DNA of 64,000 bases from the NCBI GenBank assembly GCA_964369385.1, contig CAYJEY010000001.1:248001-312000 (forward strand). Reading direction: 5' to 3'. Below are positions 1 through 7,721 of the stretch, piece by piece. The notes beneath the pieces are model-generated. The model was not told the DNA's origin. It was given only the letters and a program-made list of their open reading frames with translations, and did not search any database. The stretch's first letter is position 1, and each line of letters opens with the position of its first letter. The position numbers were made by a program, and so were the translations under genes. The DNA is from CALVGQ01 sp964369385 (GTDB lineage: Bacteria; Bacillota_I; Bacilli_A; Erysipelotrichales; Erysipelotrichaceae).

Positions 1-2
1 AA

Positions 3-23
3 AAAGCCATCTTGGCTTTTTTT
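3..23 (+). terminator. intrinsic terminator of an upstream gene
   Basis: Seven-base arms AAAGCCA and TGGCTTT around a TCT loop run into a T tract. It probably ends a gene outside the window, and it sits immediately before the hydrolase start at 34. Confidence 0.7.
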
Positions 24-33
24 GTCTATAAAG

Positions 34-636
34 ATGATAGAGGTAAAAACATTAGTAATGGGGGCTTTTGGAGTGAATTCATATATTGTAAGAAATAATG
101 GGCATATCTTACTTATTGATCCAACGGGAAAAGCTGAAAAAATTAAAACTCATATATTGGAGAATGAGATTGTGGATGGCATAGTGCTGACACACGGTCA
201 TTTTGATCATATTGGTGCTGTAGAAGAACTTGCAAGATTTTACAATACTCAGGTGTATATGAATATGGCAGATGAAAAACTTGTGCGTACATTGGAACTT
301 AATTCAATGGGGAAATTTGGAGATTGTCTGAAATGTCCAATATCTGATTTGCTTGAACCGATAATGAATATTGGTAACTTCTCGCTTGAAATCATTTATG
401 CTCCTGGGCATACAAGCGGGAGTACGCTGATTGCAGTTGAAAATAATCTATTTACTGGCGATGTATTGTTCAAAGGGAGTATTGGAAGGACGGATTTGTA
501 TTCTGGAAACTCTTCAGAAATGAAACGAACTTTATCTATGATAAGACAATTAAATGATGATTATATTATATATCCTGGACATGAATCAGCTTCAACAATG
601 AAAGAAGAAAAGCGAAGTAATCCTTTTTTATCTTAA
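34..636 (+). CDS. yqgX: metallo-beta-lactamase-fold hydrolase, YqgX type
   Basis: A 200-residue protein of the glyoxalase II-like metallo-beta-lactamase superfamily. It shows the zinc motif THGHFDHIG (HxHxDH) near residue 55, a third ligand in APGHTSGS, the TGDVLF aspartate, and a final PGHES histidine, so a two-metal site is predicted. The substrate cannot be read from sequence; relatives hydrolyse thioesters such as S-lactoylglutathione or related thiols. ATG at 34 gives the usual family N-terminus. A TTG at 22 lies in the preceding terminator. The frame is open to the window edge, so a start further upstream cannot be excluded, and no clear ribosome binding site precedes 34. Its place just ahead of comGA matches yqgX in Bacillus. 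Confidence 0.85.
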   Translation: MIEVKTLVMGAFGVNSYIVRNNGHILLIDPTGKAEKIKTHILENEIVDGIVLTHGHFDHIGAVEELARFYNTQVYMNMADEKLVRTLELNSMGKFGDCLKCPISDLLEPIMNIGNFSLEIIYAPGHTSGSTLIAVENNLFTGDVLFKGSIGRTDLYSGNSSEMKRTLSMIRQLNDDYIIYPGHESASTMKEEKRSNPFLS

Positions 637-661
637 AACGTCTATAAATGGCGTTTTTTTT
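635..661 (+). terminator. intrinsic terminator after yqgX
   Basis: AAAACG and CGTTTT arms, extended by a wobble pair, flank an AT-rich loop and end in eight T. It separates the hydrolase from the comG operon. Confidence 0.65.
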
Positions 662-812
662 ATGAATAAATTACTGGCCAATAGGACAGTGAAGCAATCT
701 TAGTTACATAAAGATATTGTGTGGGGATAGAAGTGGAAACATTTTTTGTAGGTAAAACACAAAAACTACTAAGAATGTAAGTAATTCTCTTTTAGGTATC
801 TTACGTTTGTGG

Positions 813-818
813 CGAATA
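813..818 (+). promoter_or_regulatory. possible ComX-type CGAATA element before comGA
   Basis: The hexamer CGAATA, core of the streptococcal ComX cin-box, lies 22 bases before the comGA start codon. No good sigma-A -10 was seen at this position. One short motif in AT-rich DNA can occur by chance. Confidence 0.2.
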
Positions 819-840
819 ATATGAGTAAGAGGTGATGAGG

Positions 841-1815
841 ATGGACGAGTTACTTATTGAATTGCTTCATCAGGCTATAGAGAAAAGAGCTACAGATATT
901 CATTTTAAAGTAGATAAGAATAAGGTTCAAGTGAGTTTTCGAGTTCGACAGAAAATGGTTGAAGTCGATACTAAGTTTTCTAGTGTTCGATTATTTCGTT
1001 ACCTTCAATATCGAGCAAATTTAGATGTGTCAGAAATTCTTATCCCTCAAACAGGACAGTTTGAAATAGAGATAAATGAGCGAACAGTATCTCTTCGTTT
1101 TGCAGTGCTTCATAGTTTTTCAGTTGTGAGTGGTGTATTGCGAATTTTAAATGCACAACATCATTTACAAATATCTGATTTAACATTTAGTAAAAAGCAA
1201 ACGCTATTGCTCAAGAGGATGATACAAAGAAAAAATGGTTTGATTCTACTATCTGGTCCAACAGGAAGCGGAAAGACTACAACACTTTATACTTTATTGC
1301 ATAGTATTAGTGACCGCAAAATTTATACAATAGAAGACCCTATAGAGGTATACTATGAACATTTTGTTCAATTGCAAGTAAATGAAAAGCAGAATTTCAC
1401 ATACAAGGAAGGAATTAAACAGTTATTGCGACATGACCCTGATATTATTGTCATTGGAGAGATTAGAGATGAGGGTGCAGCTCAAAGTGCGCTTCGGAGT
1501 GCTCTTACTGGTCACCTTGTAATTAGCACAATTCATGCATTCGATTGTGCTTCCGCGATAGAACGGATGATTGAATTGGAGGTACCACTGCGACAACTTC
1601 AAGATGTTCTAATATATGTGAGTAATCAAAGGTTGTTCAATCGTAAGAATCGAAAGGAGCGTATAGGAGTATATGAAATTATGGAACAATTCCAAATCCA
1701 TGAATACTTGCAAAAAGGGGTGGTCAATGATTTTTCAACAATTTCCATGGAAATTGATGAAGGAATACAAAAAGGTTTTCTCGCTGCTTCTCAAGCAAAC
1801 TTGGACAAGACTTGA
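841..1815 (+). CDS. comGA: competence pseudopilus assembly ATPase ComGA
   Basis: Secretion traffic ATPase of the PilB/GspE family, 324 residues, which drives assembly of the DNA-uptake pseudopilus at the inner face of the membrane. It has Walker A GPTGSGKT at residues 139-146, the Asp box around YTIEDPIE, Walker B in DPDIIVIGEIRD, and the His-box LVISTIHA. The N-terminal domain found in PilB is missing, as is normal for ComGA. ATG 841 was chosen over GTG 832 and ATG 835 because AAGAGGTG at 827-834 sits six bases upstream. The 3' end overlaps comGB by 89 bases. First gene of a seven-gene operon. Confidence 0.93.
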   Translation: MDELLIELLHQAIEKRATDIHFKVDKNKVQVSFRVRQKMVEVDTKFSSVRLFRYLQYRANLDVSEILIPQTGQFEIEINERTVSLRFAVLHSFSVVSGVLRILNAQHHLQISDLTFSKKQTLLLKRMIQRKNGLILLSGPTGSGKTTTLYTLLHSISDRKIYTIEDPIEVYYEHFVQLQVNEKQNFTYKEGIKQLLRHDPDIIVIGEIRDEGAAQSALRSALTGHLVISTIHAFDCASAIERMIELEVPLRQLQDVLIYVSNQRLFNRKNRKERIGVYEIMEQFQIHEYLQKGVVNDFSTISMEIDEGIQKGFLAASQANLDKT

Positions 1816-2782
1816 TATTGTTGAATTGCAAGGACTTCTACGGTTGATGTCTTCGGGGTTTTCATTTGTAGATAGCTTAGAAATTGTCATTGATGATAAA
1901 CAAGGTGGAATTTTGAAAGAGGTTCAGATTGCATTAAGTTGTGGATTTAGTGTTGAATCTTTTTTAGCTAAATATCTACCTAAAGTTGTTCAACCACATT
2001 TTAAAGCATTAACTCAATTTATGACTTTTGGAAGTGCACTTGAATTGTCTTTAAAAATGGTGAAGTACGATCAACAAACAAGAAAAAAATTAGTTACAAG
2101 TTTACTTATTCCTGCACTATTACTTATAGGAAGTATTATTGGTATACAGTTGTTTGCTATTTACTGTTTTCCGATGCTACTAAATTTGATGCAAAGTTTT
2201 GATGTTGATACGCAATATCTATCTCTTTTAGGTAATGTTATTACAATTGCTGCTTATGCATTACTCATTATTCTTGTATTGTTATGTGGAACTATTATTT
2301 ATTTTAAACAATCGAAACGAATTGTTCTTGGATACATTCTATTAACTCATACCCCATTCGGGAAAATATTTACTCATTTTATAAGTGGCCAGTTCGCCTT
2401 CTATTTCAATGAGTGCTCTAAACTCGGAAATAAAACACAAGCAACATTGATTATGATTCAAAAAATCAAAAAAAAACCACTTTTAGTTTTCTTAGCATTT
2501 CATATTGAACAAGCTTTAATAAGTGGCGAAAGAATGGAAGATGCAATTAGTCATCGTTACATGGATCATTCATTACGCAAGTTTATCCAAATAGCGATTT
2601 ATTCATCAAGTCTAAATGATATGTTGGATAGCTATATTGTTCAAAATCAATTAAAAGGAGCAATGATGTGCAAGAGAATTATTCGACGATTAACTACAAT
2701 TAGTTATGGTGTTGTGGGATTGCTCATCATACTCATCTATCAAGTATTACTTCTACCTCTAACAATACTAGGACAAGTGTAG
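1727..2782 (+). CDS. comGB: competence pseudopilus membrane platform ComGB
   Basis: A GspF/PilC-family polytopic membrane protein of 351 residues, the platform on which pseudopilins are assembled. Hydrophobic segments are visible around LLIPALLLIGSIIGIQLFAI, in the middle (AAYALLIILVLLCGTIIYF) and at the C-terminus (ISYGVVGLLIILIYQVLLL), the usual three of the family. The start at 1727 is inferred from AAGGGGTGG ending six bases upstream. A longer frame reaches 1673 but has no binding site there. The start lies inside comGA, indicating translational coupling. Confidence 0.88.
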   Translation: MIFQQFPWKLMKEYKKVFSLLLKQTWTRLDIVELQGLLRLMSSGFSFVDSLEIVIDDKQGGILKEVQIALSCGFSVESFLAKYLPKVVQPHFKALTQFMTFGSALELSLKMVKYDQQTRKKLVTSLLIPALLLIGSIIGIQLFAIYCFPMLLNLMQSFDVDTQYLSLLGNVITIAAYALLIILVLLCGTIIYFKQSKRIVLGYILLTHTPFGKIFTHFISGQFAFYFNECSKLGNKTQATLIMIQKIKKKPLLVFLAFHIEQALISGERMEDAISHRYMDHSLRKFIQIAIYSSSLNDMLDSYIVQNQLKGAMMCKRIIRRLTTISYGVVGLLIILIYQVLLLPLTILGQV

Positions 2783-2790
2783 GTGATATT

Positions 2791-3084
2791 ATGAGAAAAG
2801 GATTTACATTGTTAGAAATGATTGTAGTTGTTACTGTATTATCCATCTTGTTTTTGCTAACTGTTCCAAATATCCAAACTGTAGTTGGTGTAGTAGATAC
2901 GAAAGGGTGCGATGCATTATTAAAAGTCGTGGATAGTGCTATATTGCAATACAAACTAAGTTATGATTCATATCCACATAGCACGAATGAGTTACTGAAT
3001 TCAGGGTTTTTAAGCGAAGATCAATTGCAATGTAGTGATGGTGCTCAAATTTATATCATTGAAGGTAAATCGTATGTACAATAA
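2791..3084 (+). CDS. comGC: major competence pseudopilin ComGC
   Basis: A 97-residue class 3 prepilin with the classic signal: short basic leader MRKG, then FTLLEMIVVV followed by a hydrophobic helix. ComC-type prepilin peptidase would cleave after Gly4 and methylate Phe, with Glu at +5 guiding assembly. Two cysteines in the C-terminal half (GCDALL and LQCSDG) could form the stabilising disulfide known in Bacillus ComGC. It starts eight bases after comGB. Confidence 0.92.
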   Translation: MRKGFTLLEMIVVVTVLSILFLLTVPNIQTVVGVVDTKGCDALLKVVDSAILQYKLSYDSYPHSTNELLNSGFLSEDQLQCSDGAQIYIIEGKSYVQ

Positions 3085-3406
3085 CACAGGTTTTACACTT
3101 GTTGAAATGATTTTATGTATGGTGATTATATCTTGTTGTGGGTTACTAGTCATGCCTTGTTTTTATACAAATAAGTACGAGCGACATACTTTTATATATG
3201 AGTATTTACATCAGCAATCAAATGCTATGCTATTGCGTGAGACTGTAGATTTTAAACCATCTCTAAGTAGGTGGTATGGCAATTATGAAATTCATTTTAA
3301 TGATCGTGGACATGTAAATCGAGCTCAAACAGTTTCAATTATTGAAAATAATCTAGTGTATGATTATACCATTCAATTGGGAGGTGGTCGTATTGTATCG
3401 AAGTAA
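3074..3406 (+). CDS. comGD: minor pseudopilin, ComGD position
   Basis: A 110-residue prepilin with the signal NTGFTLVEMILCMVII (cleavage after Gly, Glu at +5) followed by a short hydrophobic helix. ATG 3074 lies 11 bases inside comGC and is preceded by GAAGGT, so it is translationally coupled. The rest of the protein is divergent, as is normal for minor pilins. Assignment as ComGD rests on order within the operon. Confidence 0.8.
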   Translation: MYNNTGFTLVEMILCMVIISCCGLLVMPCFYTNKYERHTFIYEYLHQQSNAMLLRETVDFKPSLSRWYGNYEIHFNDRGHVNRAQTVSIIENNLVYDYTIQLGGGRIVSK

Positions 3407-3635
3407 GTCAGGATTTATTTTGCATGAAATTTTACTAATTGTAATTCTGTGCACACAGTCAGTGGCGAGTGTTGGATGGCTATATTACGTGTATGATAAC
3501 TTTGAAATGGTGTTTTCGCAACAAACACAAATTATTCAGGAGACTAATTATTTAGATTTAAGTCGATTAGAAAGGAATTGTGATTGGTTATGCATCGAAG
3601 AAGAAAAAGTAGAGGATTTGTCCTTGGAGAATTAG
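3393..3635 (+). CDS. comGE: minor pseudopilin, ComGE position, TTG start
   Basis: A short 80-residue prepilin-like protein with YRSKSGFILHEILLIVIL: a basic leader, Gly-Phe cleavage point, Glu at +5 and a hydrophobic stretch. The best start is TTG at 3393, because GGGAGGTG at 3379-3386 is placed six bases before it. No ATG fits. It overlaps comGD by 14 bases. It is identified as ComGE by order only. Confidence 0.7.
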   Translation: MYRSKSGFILHEILLIVILCTQSVASVGWLYYVYDNFEMVFSQQTQIIQETNYLDLSRLERNCDWLCIEEEKVEDLSLEN

Positions 3636-3991
3636 TGGTAGTTATGTCGACAATGTGTGCATTACTACCTATTGTAGTTTTAGTAATGGGAATCTTAGTG
3701 AGATTCCCATTATCATCTTTAGATGTACAAGATGAAATCGGGATTTCACAATTAAGACGAGTTATGAATGTATGTTATGATAAAACGATTCATGGTACTA
3801 CTCTCTCATGTAATTATGAGAGTAAAATTGTTGAATTATATACGAATGGAAATAACTTATTTATAGCACCAGGGACATGGATATTTTTAAATGAAGTAGA
3901 TGAAGTCTTTTTTGATGTGCGTTCAGGAGTATTGTTTATGACATACATACGTAATGGGAAAATAAGGGAGGTGACCTTGAGTGCGTTCTAA
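3584..3991 (+). CDS. comGF: minor pseudopilin, ComGF position
   Basis: A 135-residue prepilin-like protein with an unusually basic leader (HRRRKSRG) and then FVLGELVVVMS: Gly-Phe junction, Glu at +5, hydrophobic helix. The start may be TTG 3584, which lies about eight bases after AAAGGA, or ATG 3590. It overlaps comGE by 52 bases. ComGF is the most likely name from its position and length. Confidence 0.72.
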   Translation: MVMHRRRKSRGFVLGELVVVMSTMCALLPIVVLVMGILVRFPLSSLDVQDEIGISQLRRVMNVCYDKTIHGTTLSCNYESKIVELYTNGNNLFIAPGTWIFLNEVDEVFFDVRSGVLFMTYIRNGKIREVTLSAF

Positions 3992-4325
3992 AGGTTTTGT
4001 GAGCATAATATTTCTTATCTTATTCATTCAAATTGTCTCTTTTGTAAGTGTGTGTTTATATAGAGTCTATTTGTCAAGTGTGATAGTGGATAACATGAAA
4101 CAAGTGAATCTACAAATATCTCGTGAAGCAGCACTTATTAGTATACTAAATTGTTATATCAATGAGGGACAATCGACAAGTCATATTATCGAAGTTGCAG
4201 ACGTTAGTTATGAGGTGATTTATAGTTACCCACAAATTGAAGTTGTTCAGCTATCAAATGGTGAGACAATGATTTTTCATGTTGATGAACAAAACCAACG
4301 GGTCACAAACATTGAATATCGTTAA
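3981..4325 (+). CDS. comGG: minor pseudopilin-like protein, ComGG position, GTG start
   Basis: A 114-residue protein with one N-terminal hydrophobic segment (KGFVSIIFLILFIQIVSF). GTG 3981 is seven bases downstream of GGGAGGTG and overlaps comGF by 11 bases. The Gly-Phe junction is present but Glu at +5 is not, which is typical of ComGG and tip-type minor pilins. It closes the comG operon. No terminator is visible before the efp promoter. Confidence 0.7.
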   Translation: MRSKGFVSIIFLILFIQIVSFVSVCLYRVYLSSVIVDNMKQVNLQISREAALISILNCYINEGQSTSHIIEVADVSYEVIYSYPQIEVVQLSNGETMIFHVDEQNQRVTNIEYR

Positions 4326-4348
4326 TATCGAGAAATTCTAAGAAATGA

Positions 4349-4376
4349 TTGACAAAATTGAAGATAACTTTAAAAT
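4349..4376 (+). promoter_or_regulatory. sigma-A promoter of efp
   Basis: TTGACA at 4349-4354 and TAAAAT at 4371-4376 with a 16-base spacer. Transcription would begin about 17 bases before the efp start codon. Confidence 0.7.
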
Positions 4377-4399
4377 ATAAAGGTAGGATGGTGAAAAAC

Positions 4400-4957
4400 A
4401 TGATAATAGTAAATGACTTAAAACCAGGAACAACTTTTGAAAAAGACTCTAATATCTATGTAGTACTTGATATTTCTCACAATAAAACAGCGATGCGTCA
4501 AATGATCGTAAAAGTAAAAGTTAGAAATTTACGTACTGGAGTTATTAATGAACATTCGTTTACGGGTGGAGACAAAGTTGAACAAGCGATGGTAGAGAAA
4601 AAAGAGATGCAATACTTATATGACAGTGGTGATGCATTAGTATTTATGGATATGAGTACTTATGATCAGATCGAAATCAATAAGGATCGTCTTAAATGGG
4701 AAATGAAATTTTTGAAAGAGAATGATATTGTAACTATCTCAACTTATGAAACTGAGATTCTAGGTGTGATTCTTCCAGATAAAGTTGCGCTTGAAATTGC
4801 TGAGTGTGAACCAGCAGTAAAAGGGGATACAGCGACAAATGCATCAAAAAATGCTGTTTGTACAACTGGGCTTGAAATTCGTGTACCTCTGTTTATTGAA
4901 CAGGGAGAAATGGTTTTAGTATCAACTTCTGACGGTAAATACTCAAGTCGTGCATAA
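4400..4957 (+). CDS. efp: elongation factor P with a methionine at the tip-lysine position
   Basis: A 185-residue translation factor that relieves ribosome stalling at polyproline, with three beta-barrel domains (KOW-like N-terminus, central OB, C-terminal OB ending near VSTSDGKYSSR). It starts at ATG 4400 after GGATGGTG. Aligned without gaps to Bacillus EF-P, the loop reads HNKTAMRQM instead of HVKPGKGAA, so the residue normally modified (Lys32 in Bacillus, Lys34 in E. coli) is Met32. From memory, mycoplasma EF-P has a similar NKTAMRQ loop. EpmA, YmfI or EarP-type modification of this residue is therefore unlikely here. Confidence 0.93.
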   Translation: MIIVNDLKPGTTFEKDSNIYVVLDISHNKTAMRQMIVKVKVRNLRTGVINEHSFTGGDKVEQAMVEKKEMQYLYDSGDALVFMDMSTYDQIEINKDRLKWEMKFLKENDIVTISTYETEILGVILPDKVALEIAECEPAVKGDTATNASKNAVCTTGLEIRVPLFIEQGEMVLVSTSDGKYSSRA

Positions 4958-4980
4958 ATCGCTTAATTGCGATTTTTTTA
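4956..4980 (+). terminator. intrinsic terminator after efp
   Basis: AAATCGC and GCGATTT arms around TTAATT, then seven T. Confidence 0.8.
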
Positions 4981-5042
4981 TATGAGCATCTTCTTGCGAA
5001 AGTAATAGATAAAAGCTAAAATGTATAGTAGAGGTGGAGAAT

Positions 5043-5531
5043 ATGCAAGATAATTTATTATTAGAAGTATTAGAACTAAATGCACGATGTAATGTTCAAG
5101 ATTTAGCAGATATAATCAATAGTGATGTTGAAAGTGTTGAACAGCGAATCAAGGCTTTAGAAAAAAATAAAATCATTTGTGGATTTCACACTGTGATTAA
5201 CTGGGATAAAACCAATAGTGAGAAAGTTCTAGCGCTTATTCAAGTAAATGCGATTCCTGAACGTGATAAAGGATATGATAAAGTTGCTGAAGCCATTATA
5301 AAATATCCTGAAGTTAGCTCACTATATTTAATGAGTGGAGCTTTTGAGTTTACAGTTATTATCAAGGGACGAACGATGAGAGAAGTAGCGGATTTTGTAG
5401 GACAAAAGTTAGCGCCAATCGATGGAGTAAGAGGAACAGTTACTCACTTTGTTTTAAAACAGTATAAGGTTGAAGGAGTTTCTTTAATGGAAGGTGAAAG
5501 TACGCGAAGTCGTCTTGTAGTTACACCATAA
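5043..5531 (+). CDS. Lrp/AsnC-family transcription regulator
   Basis: A 162-residue regulator: N-terminal winged helix-turn-helix (about residues 1-55, DNLLLEVLELNARCNVQDLA onward) and C-terminal RAM ligand-binding domain (about 65-145). ATG 5043 follows GAGGTGG at 5031-5037. The stop codon shares a base with the start of the aminotransferase. This kind of coupled pair is common in Firmicutes and suggests the regulator senses an amino acid that the enzyme handles. Which one cannot be told from sequence. Confidence 0.85.
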   Translation: MQDNLLLEVLELNARCNVQDLADIINSDVESVEQRIKALEKNKIICGFHTVINWDKTNSEKVLALIQVNAIPERDKGYDKVAEAIIKYPEVSSLYLMSGAFEFTVIIKGRTMREVADFVGQKLAPIDGVRGTVTHFVLKQYKVEGVSLMEGESTRSRLVVTP

Positions 5532-6694
5532 TGGAAAAGTATATAAGCAATCGCCTTGCAAATGTAAAGGGCTCATTGATTGGTGAGTTATTTGAGTTAG
5601 CAAGCATTACTCCTAATGTAATTTCTTTAGGGGTAGGTGAACCTGATTTTGATACGCCATGGTCAATAAGATCTGAAGCAATTCACGCAATTAATCAAGG
5701 ATATACATTTTATACGAGTAGTTTAGGATTAATAGAACTAAGAAAAGAGATTGCCAATTATTTGAGACGAAGATTTCAAATAGAATATGATCCAAGTTCA
5801 CAAATTTTACTTACGGTAGGAGCGAGTGAGGGGATCGATCTAGTAATGAGGGCGCTTATTAATCCAGGAGATGAAGTCATTGTAGTGCAACCTAGTTATG
5901 TTGCCTATGAACCAACAATCATTTTATCTGGTGGTGTTGTAAAAGTTATAGAAGCAAAAGAGAAAGATGATTTCAAGTTAACGAAACAAGATCTTGTTGA
6001 TGCAATTACACCAAAAACAAAATTACTTTTAATCAACTATCCAAATAATCCTACTGGTAGTATTATGGAATTCGGTGATTATGCTGAGCTTGTTGAAGTA
6101 ATTAAGAATTCGGGAATATTAGTTTTATCTGATGAGATTTATGCTGAACTTAATTATGAGAGTGAACATTGTTCACTTGCGCAGTTTAATGAAATAAAAG
6201 ATCAAGTCATTGTATTAAACGGGTTATCTAAAGCTTATGCGATGACGGGGTGGCGCTTGGGGTATCTTTGTGCTCATAAGACTTTAATTCATTATTTTAA
6301 TCGCATTCATGAATTTACAATCATGTGTCCTTCAACAATTACTCAATATGCGGCCATCGAAGCGGTAAAAAACTGTGATTATAGATGTGTTGAAATGAAG
6401 AAGTCTTTTTTACAGAGGCGTAATTTTCTTGTAAACAACTTAAATCGAATGGGACTTACGTGTCCTGTGCCAAGCGGAGCATTTTATGTGTTTTTTAGTA
6501 TTGAACATACTGGAATGTCTTCTTATGAATTTTGTATGGCTCTTTTGAAAGCGCAGCAAGTGGCGGTAGTACCTGGCAATGCTTTTGGTGTTCCAGGCGA
6601 AGGGTATGTGAGAATTTCATATGCTTATAGTATTGATGAAATTAAAGAAGCGTTGCGTAGAATTGAGTTGTTTTTACTTGATTTAGAAAAGTAG
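5531..6694 (+). CDS. PLP-dependent aminotransferase, class I/II (PatA-like)
   Basis: A fold-type I aminotransferase of 387 residues. It shows the substrate loop GVGEPDFDTP, the PLP-contacting NYPNNPTGS and LSDEIYAEL, the Schiff-base lysine in NGLSKAYAMTGWRLGY, and the carboxylate-binding arginine in GYVRISYA. It probably moves amino groups between an aromatic or aliphatic amino acid and 2-oxoglutarate. The exact substrate is uncertain. Translation overlaps the regulator stop (TAATG). Confidence 0.87.
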   Translation: MEKYISNRLANVKGSLIGELFELASITPNVISLGVGEPDFDTPWSIRSEAIHAINQGYTFYTSSLGLIELRKEIANYLRRRFQIEYDPSSQILLTVGASEGIDLVMRALINPGDEVIVVQPSYVAYEPTIILSGGVVKVIEAKEKDDFKLTKQDLVDAITPKTKLLLINYPNNPTGSIMEFGDYAELVEVIKNSGILVLSDEIYAELNYESEHCSLAQFNEIKDQVIVLNGLSKAYAMTGWRLGYLCAHKTLIHYFNRIHEFTIMCPSTITQYAAIEAVKNCDYRCVEMKKSFLQRRNFLVNNLNRMGLTCPVPSGAFYVFFSIEHTGMSSYEFCMALLKAQQVAVVPGNAFGVPGEGYVRISYAYSIDEIKEALRRIELFLLDLEK

Positions 6695-6734
6695 AGTGAG
6701 TTTGAAAAATAAAACAGCAATACTTGTGATAATT

Positions 6735-6743
6735 TGGTATAAT
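6735..6743 (+). promoter_or_regulatory. extended -10 promoter
   Basis: TGGTATAAT is a strong extended -10 about 20 bases before the start of the tail-anchored protein gene. No convincing -35 is present. Confidence 0.5.
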
Positions 6744-6763
6744 AATAAAGATGGAGGTTGATT

Positions 6764-7711
6764 ATGGAAAAGATATCTAGAGTAAAAAAATACGCGCATT
6801 TAAGAGAAGAATTAATTAATGATGGGGATACGCAACTTACATCAACAGAGTTAACTTCTTTTGCGGAGCGTTTAAAGCAAATTGATTCAACTCAATTTGA
6901 TAGTGTTAAAATTATTGAGGACAGTAAGCATGATCCTATACACGTTAGAAGAGAAGCGTATTTTGATGATGAAGGAGATGCAGTTATATCAATTGATGTT
7001 GAAGAAACACCAATTAAACAAGAGGATGATCAACCAAACTTGTATAACACAATCGAAATGACTGATTTTTCTAATGAATATTTAGATGAAGCAATAAGTG
7101 AAATTAAAGAATATAATTTGAAAAAAGGATATATTTCAAATGCAAACACATCAATTGATGTGTTTAATAGCATTCGTTCTGAGATAAGAGATGGTTCATT
7201 TCATGAAGTAAATGAGATTCAAGAAGAGCTAGAAAGAGCTCAGGAAAGTAACCAACAAGTTCAAGAAGTATATGAGGAATTTATTGTCGAGGAGTTAACA
7301 CCTGAACAACAAGAAAGAATTGCTGCTACTCAAGAGTTAAAAAAATCAATTTCAAATGAGTTAGCGAGTATGGATGAATTAGCAAATCCGACATATGAAG
7401 AAGAAACAATTATTGAGGAACCACAAATTGAAGAAGTAGTAGTAAAAAAAGAAAAACCATTTTTACGTTTATTGCAAACGGATGAAGAGCTTAATTCACT
7501 TGATGAAATTAATGAGCCTAGATTTAAAAATGAAATAAAGGTAAGAGATTTAAGTGAGACTAGAGATACTCGCTTAGAAATTAATAGTTTTAAAAATGAA
7601 GAGATAGAAGAAACAGGTAGTGGAAATCAAATATTAAATATTATTATCATTGTGTTAATTATTGCAGTGTTAATTGTAGCTGGTATTTTATTGTACTTAT
7701 TGTTTATGTAG
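6764..7711 (+). CDS. acidic tail-anchored protein of unknown function
   Basis: Not recognised. It is 315 residues, very rich in Glu and Asp, with a long low-complexity middle (EEFIVEELTPEQQERI and similar) and a single C-terminal hydrophobic segment of about 25 residues ending in LLYLLFM, and no signal peptide. A cytoplasmic protein anchored by its tail is predicted, with a possible coiled coil around EIQEELERAQESNQQVQ. ATG 6764 follows GATGGAGG. It lies 10 bases ahead of cmk and is probably cotranscribed with it. A scaffold role at the membrane is only a guess. Confidence 0.75.
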   Translation: MEKISRVKKYAHLREELINDGDTQLTSTELTSFAERLKQIDSTQFDSVKIIEDSKHDPIHVRREAYFDDEGDAVISIDVEETPIKQEDDQPNLYNTIEMTDFSNEYLDEAISEIKEYNLKKGYISNANTSIDVFNSIRSEIRDGSFHEVNEIQEELERAQESNQQVQEVYEEFIVEELTPEQQERIAATQELKKSISNELASMDELANPTYEEETIIEEPQIEEVVVKKEKPFLRLLQTDEELNSLDEINEPRFKNEIKVRDLSETRDTRLEINSFKNEEIEETGSGNQILNIIIIVLIIAVLIVAGILLYLLFM

Positions 7712-7721
7712 TGAGGTAAAA

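Noticed and set aside
721..780. ComK boxes upstream of comGA
   Set aside because: A-rich and T-rich clusters occur, but no AAAA-N5-TTTT pair with correct spacing was found.
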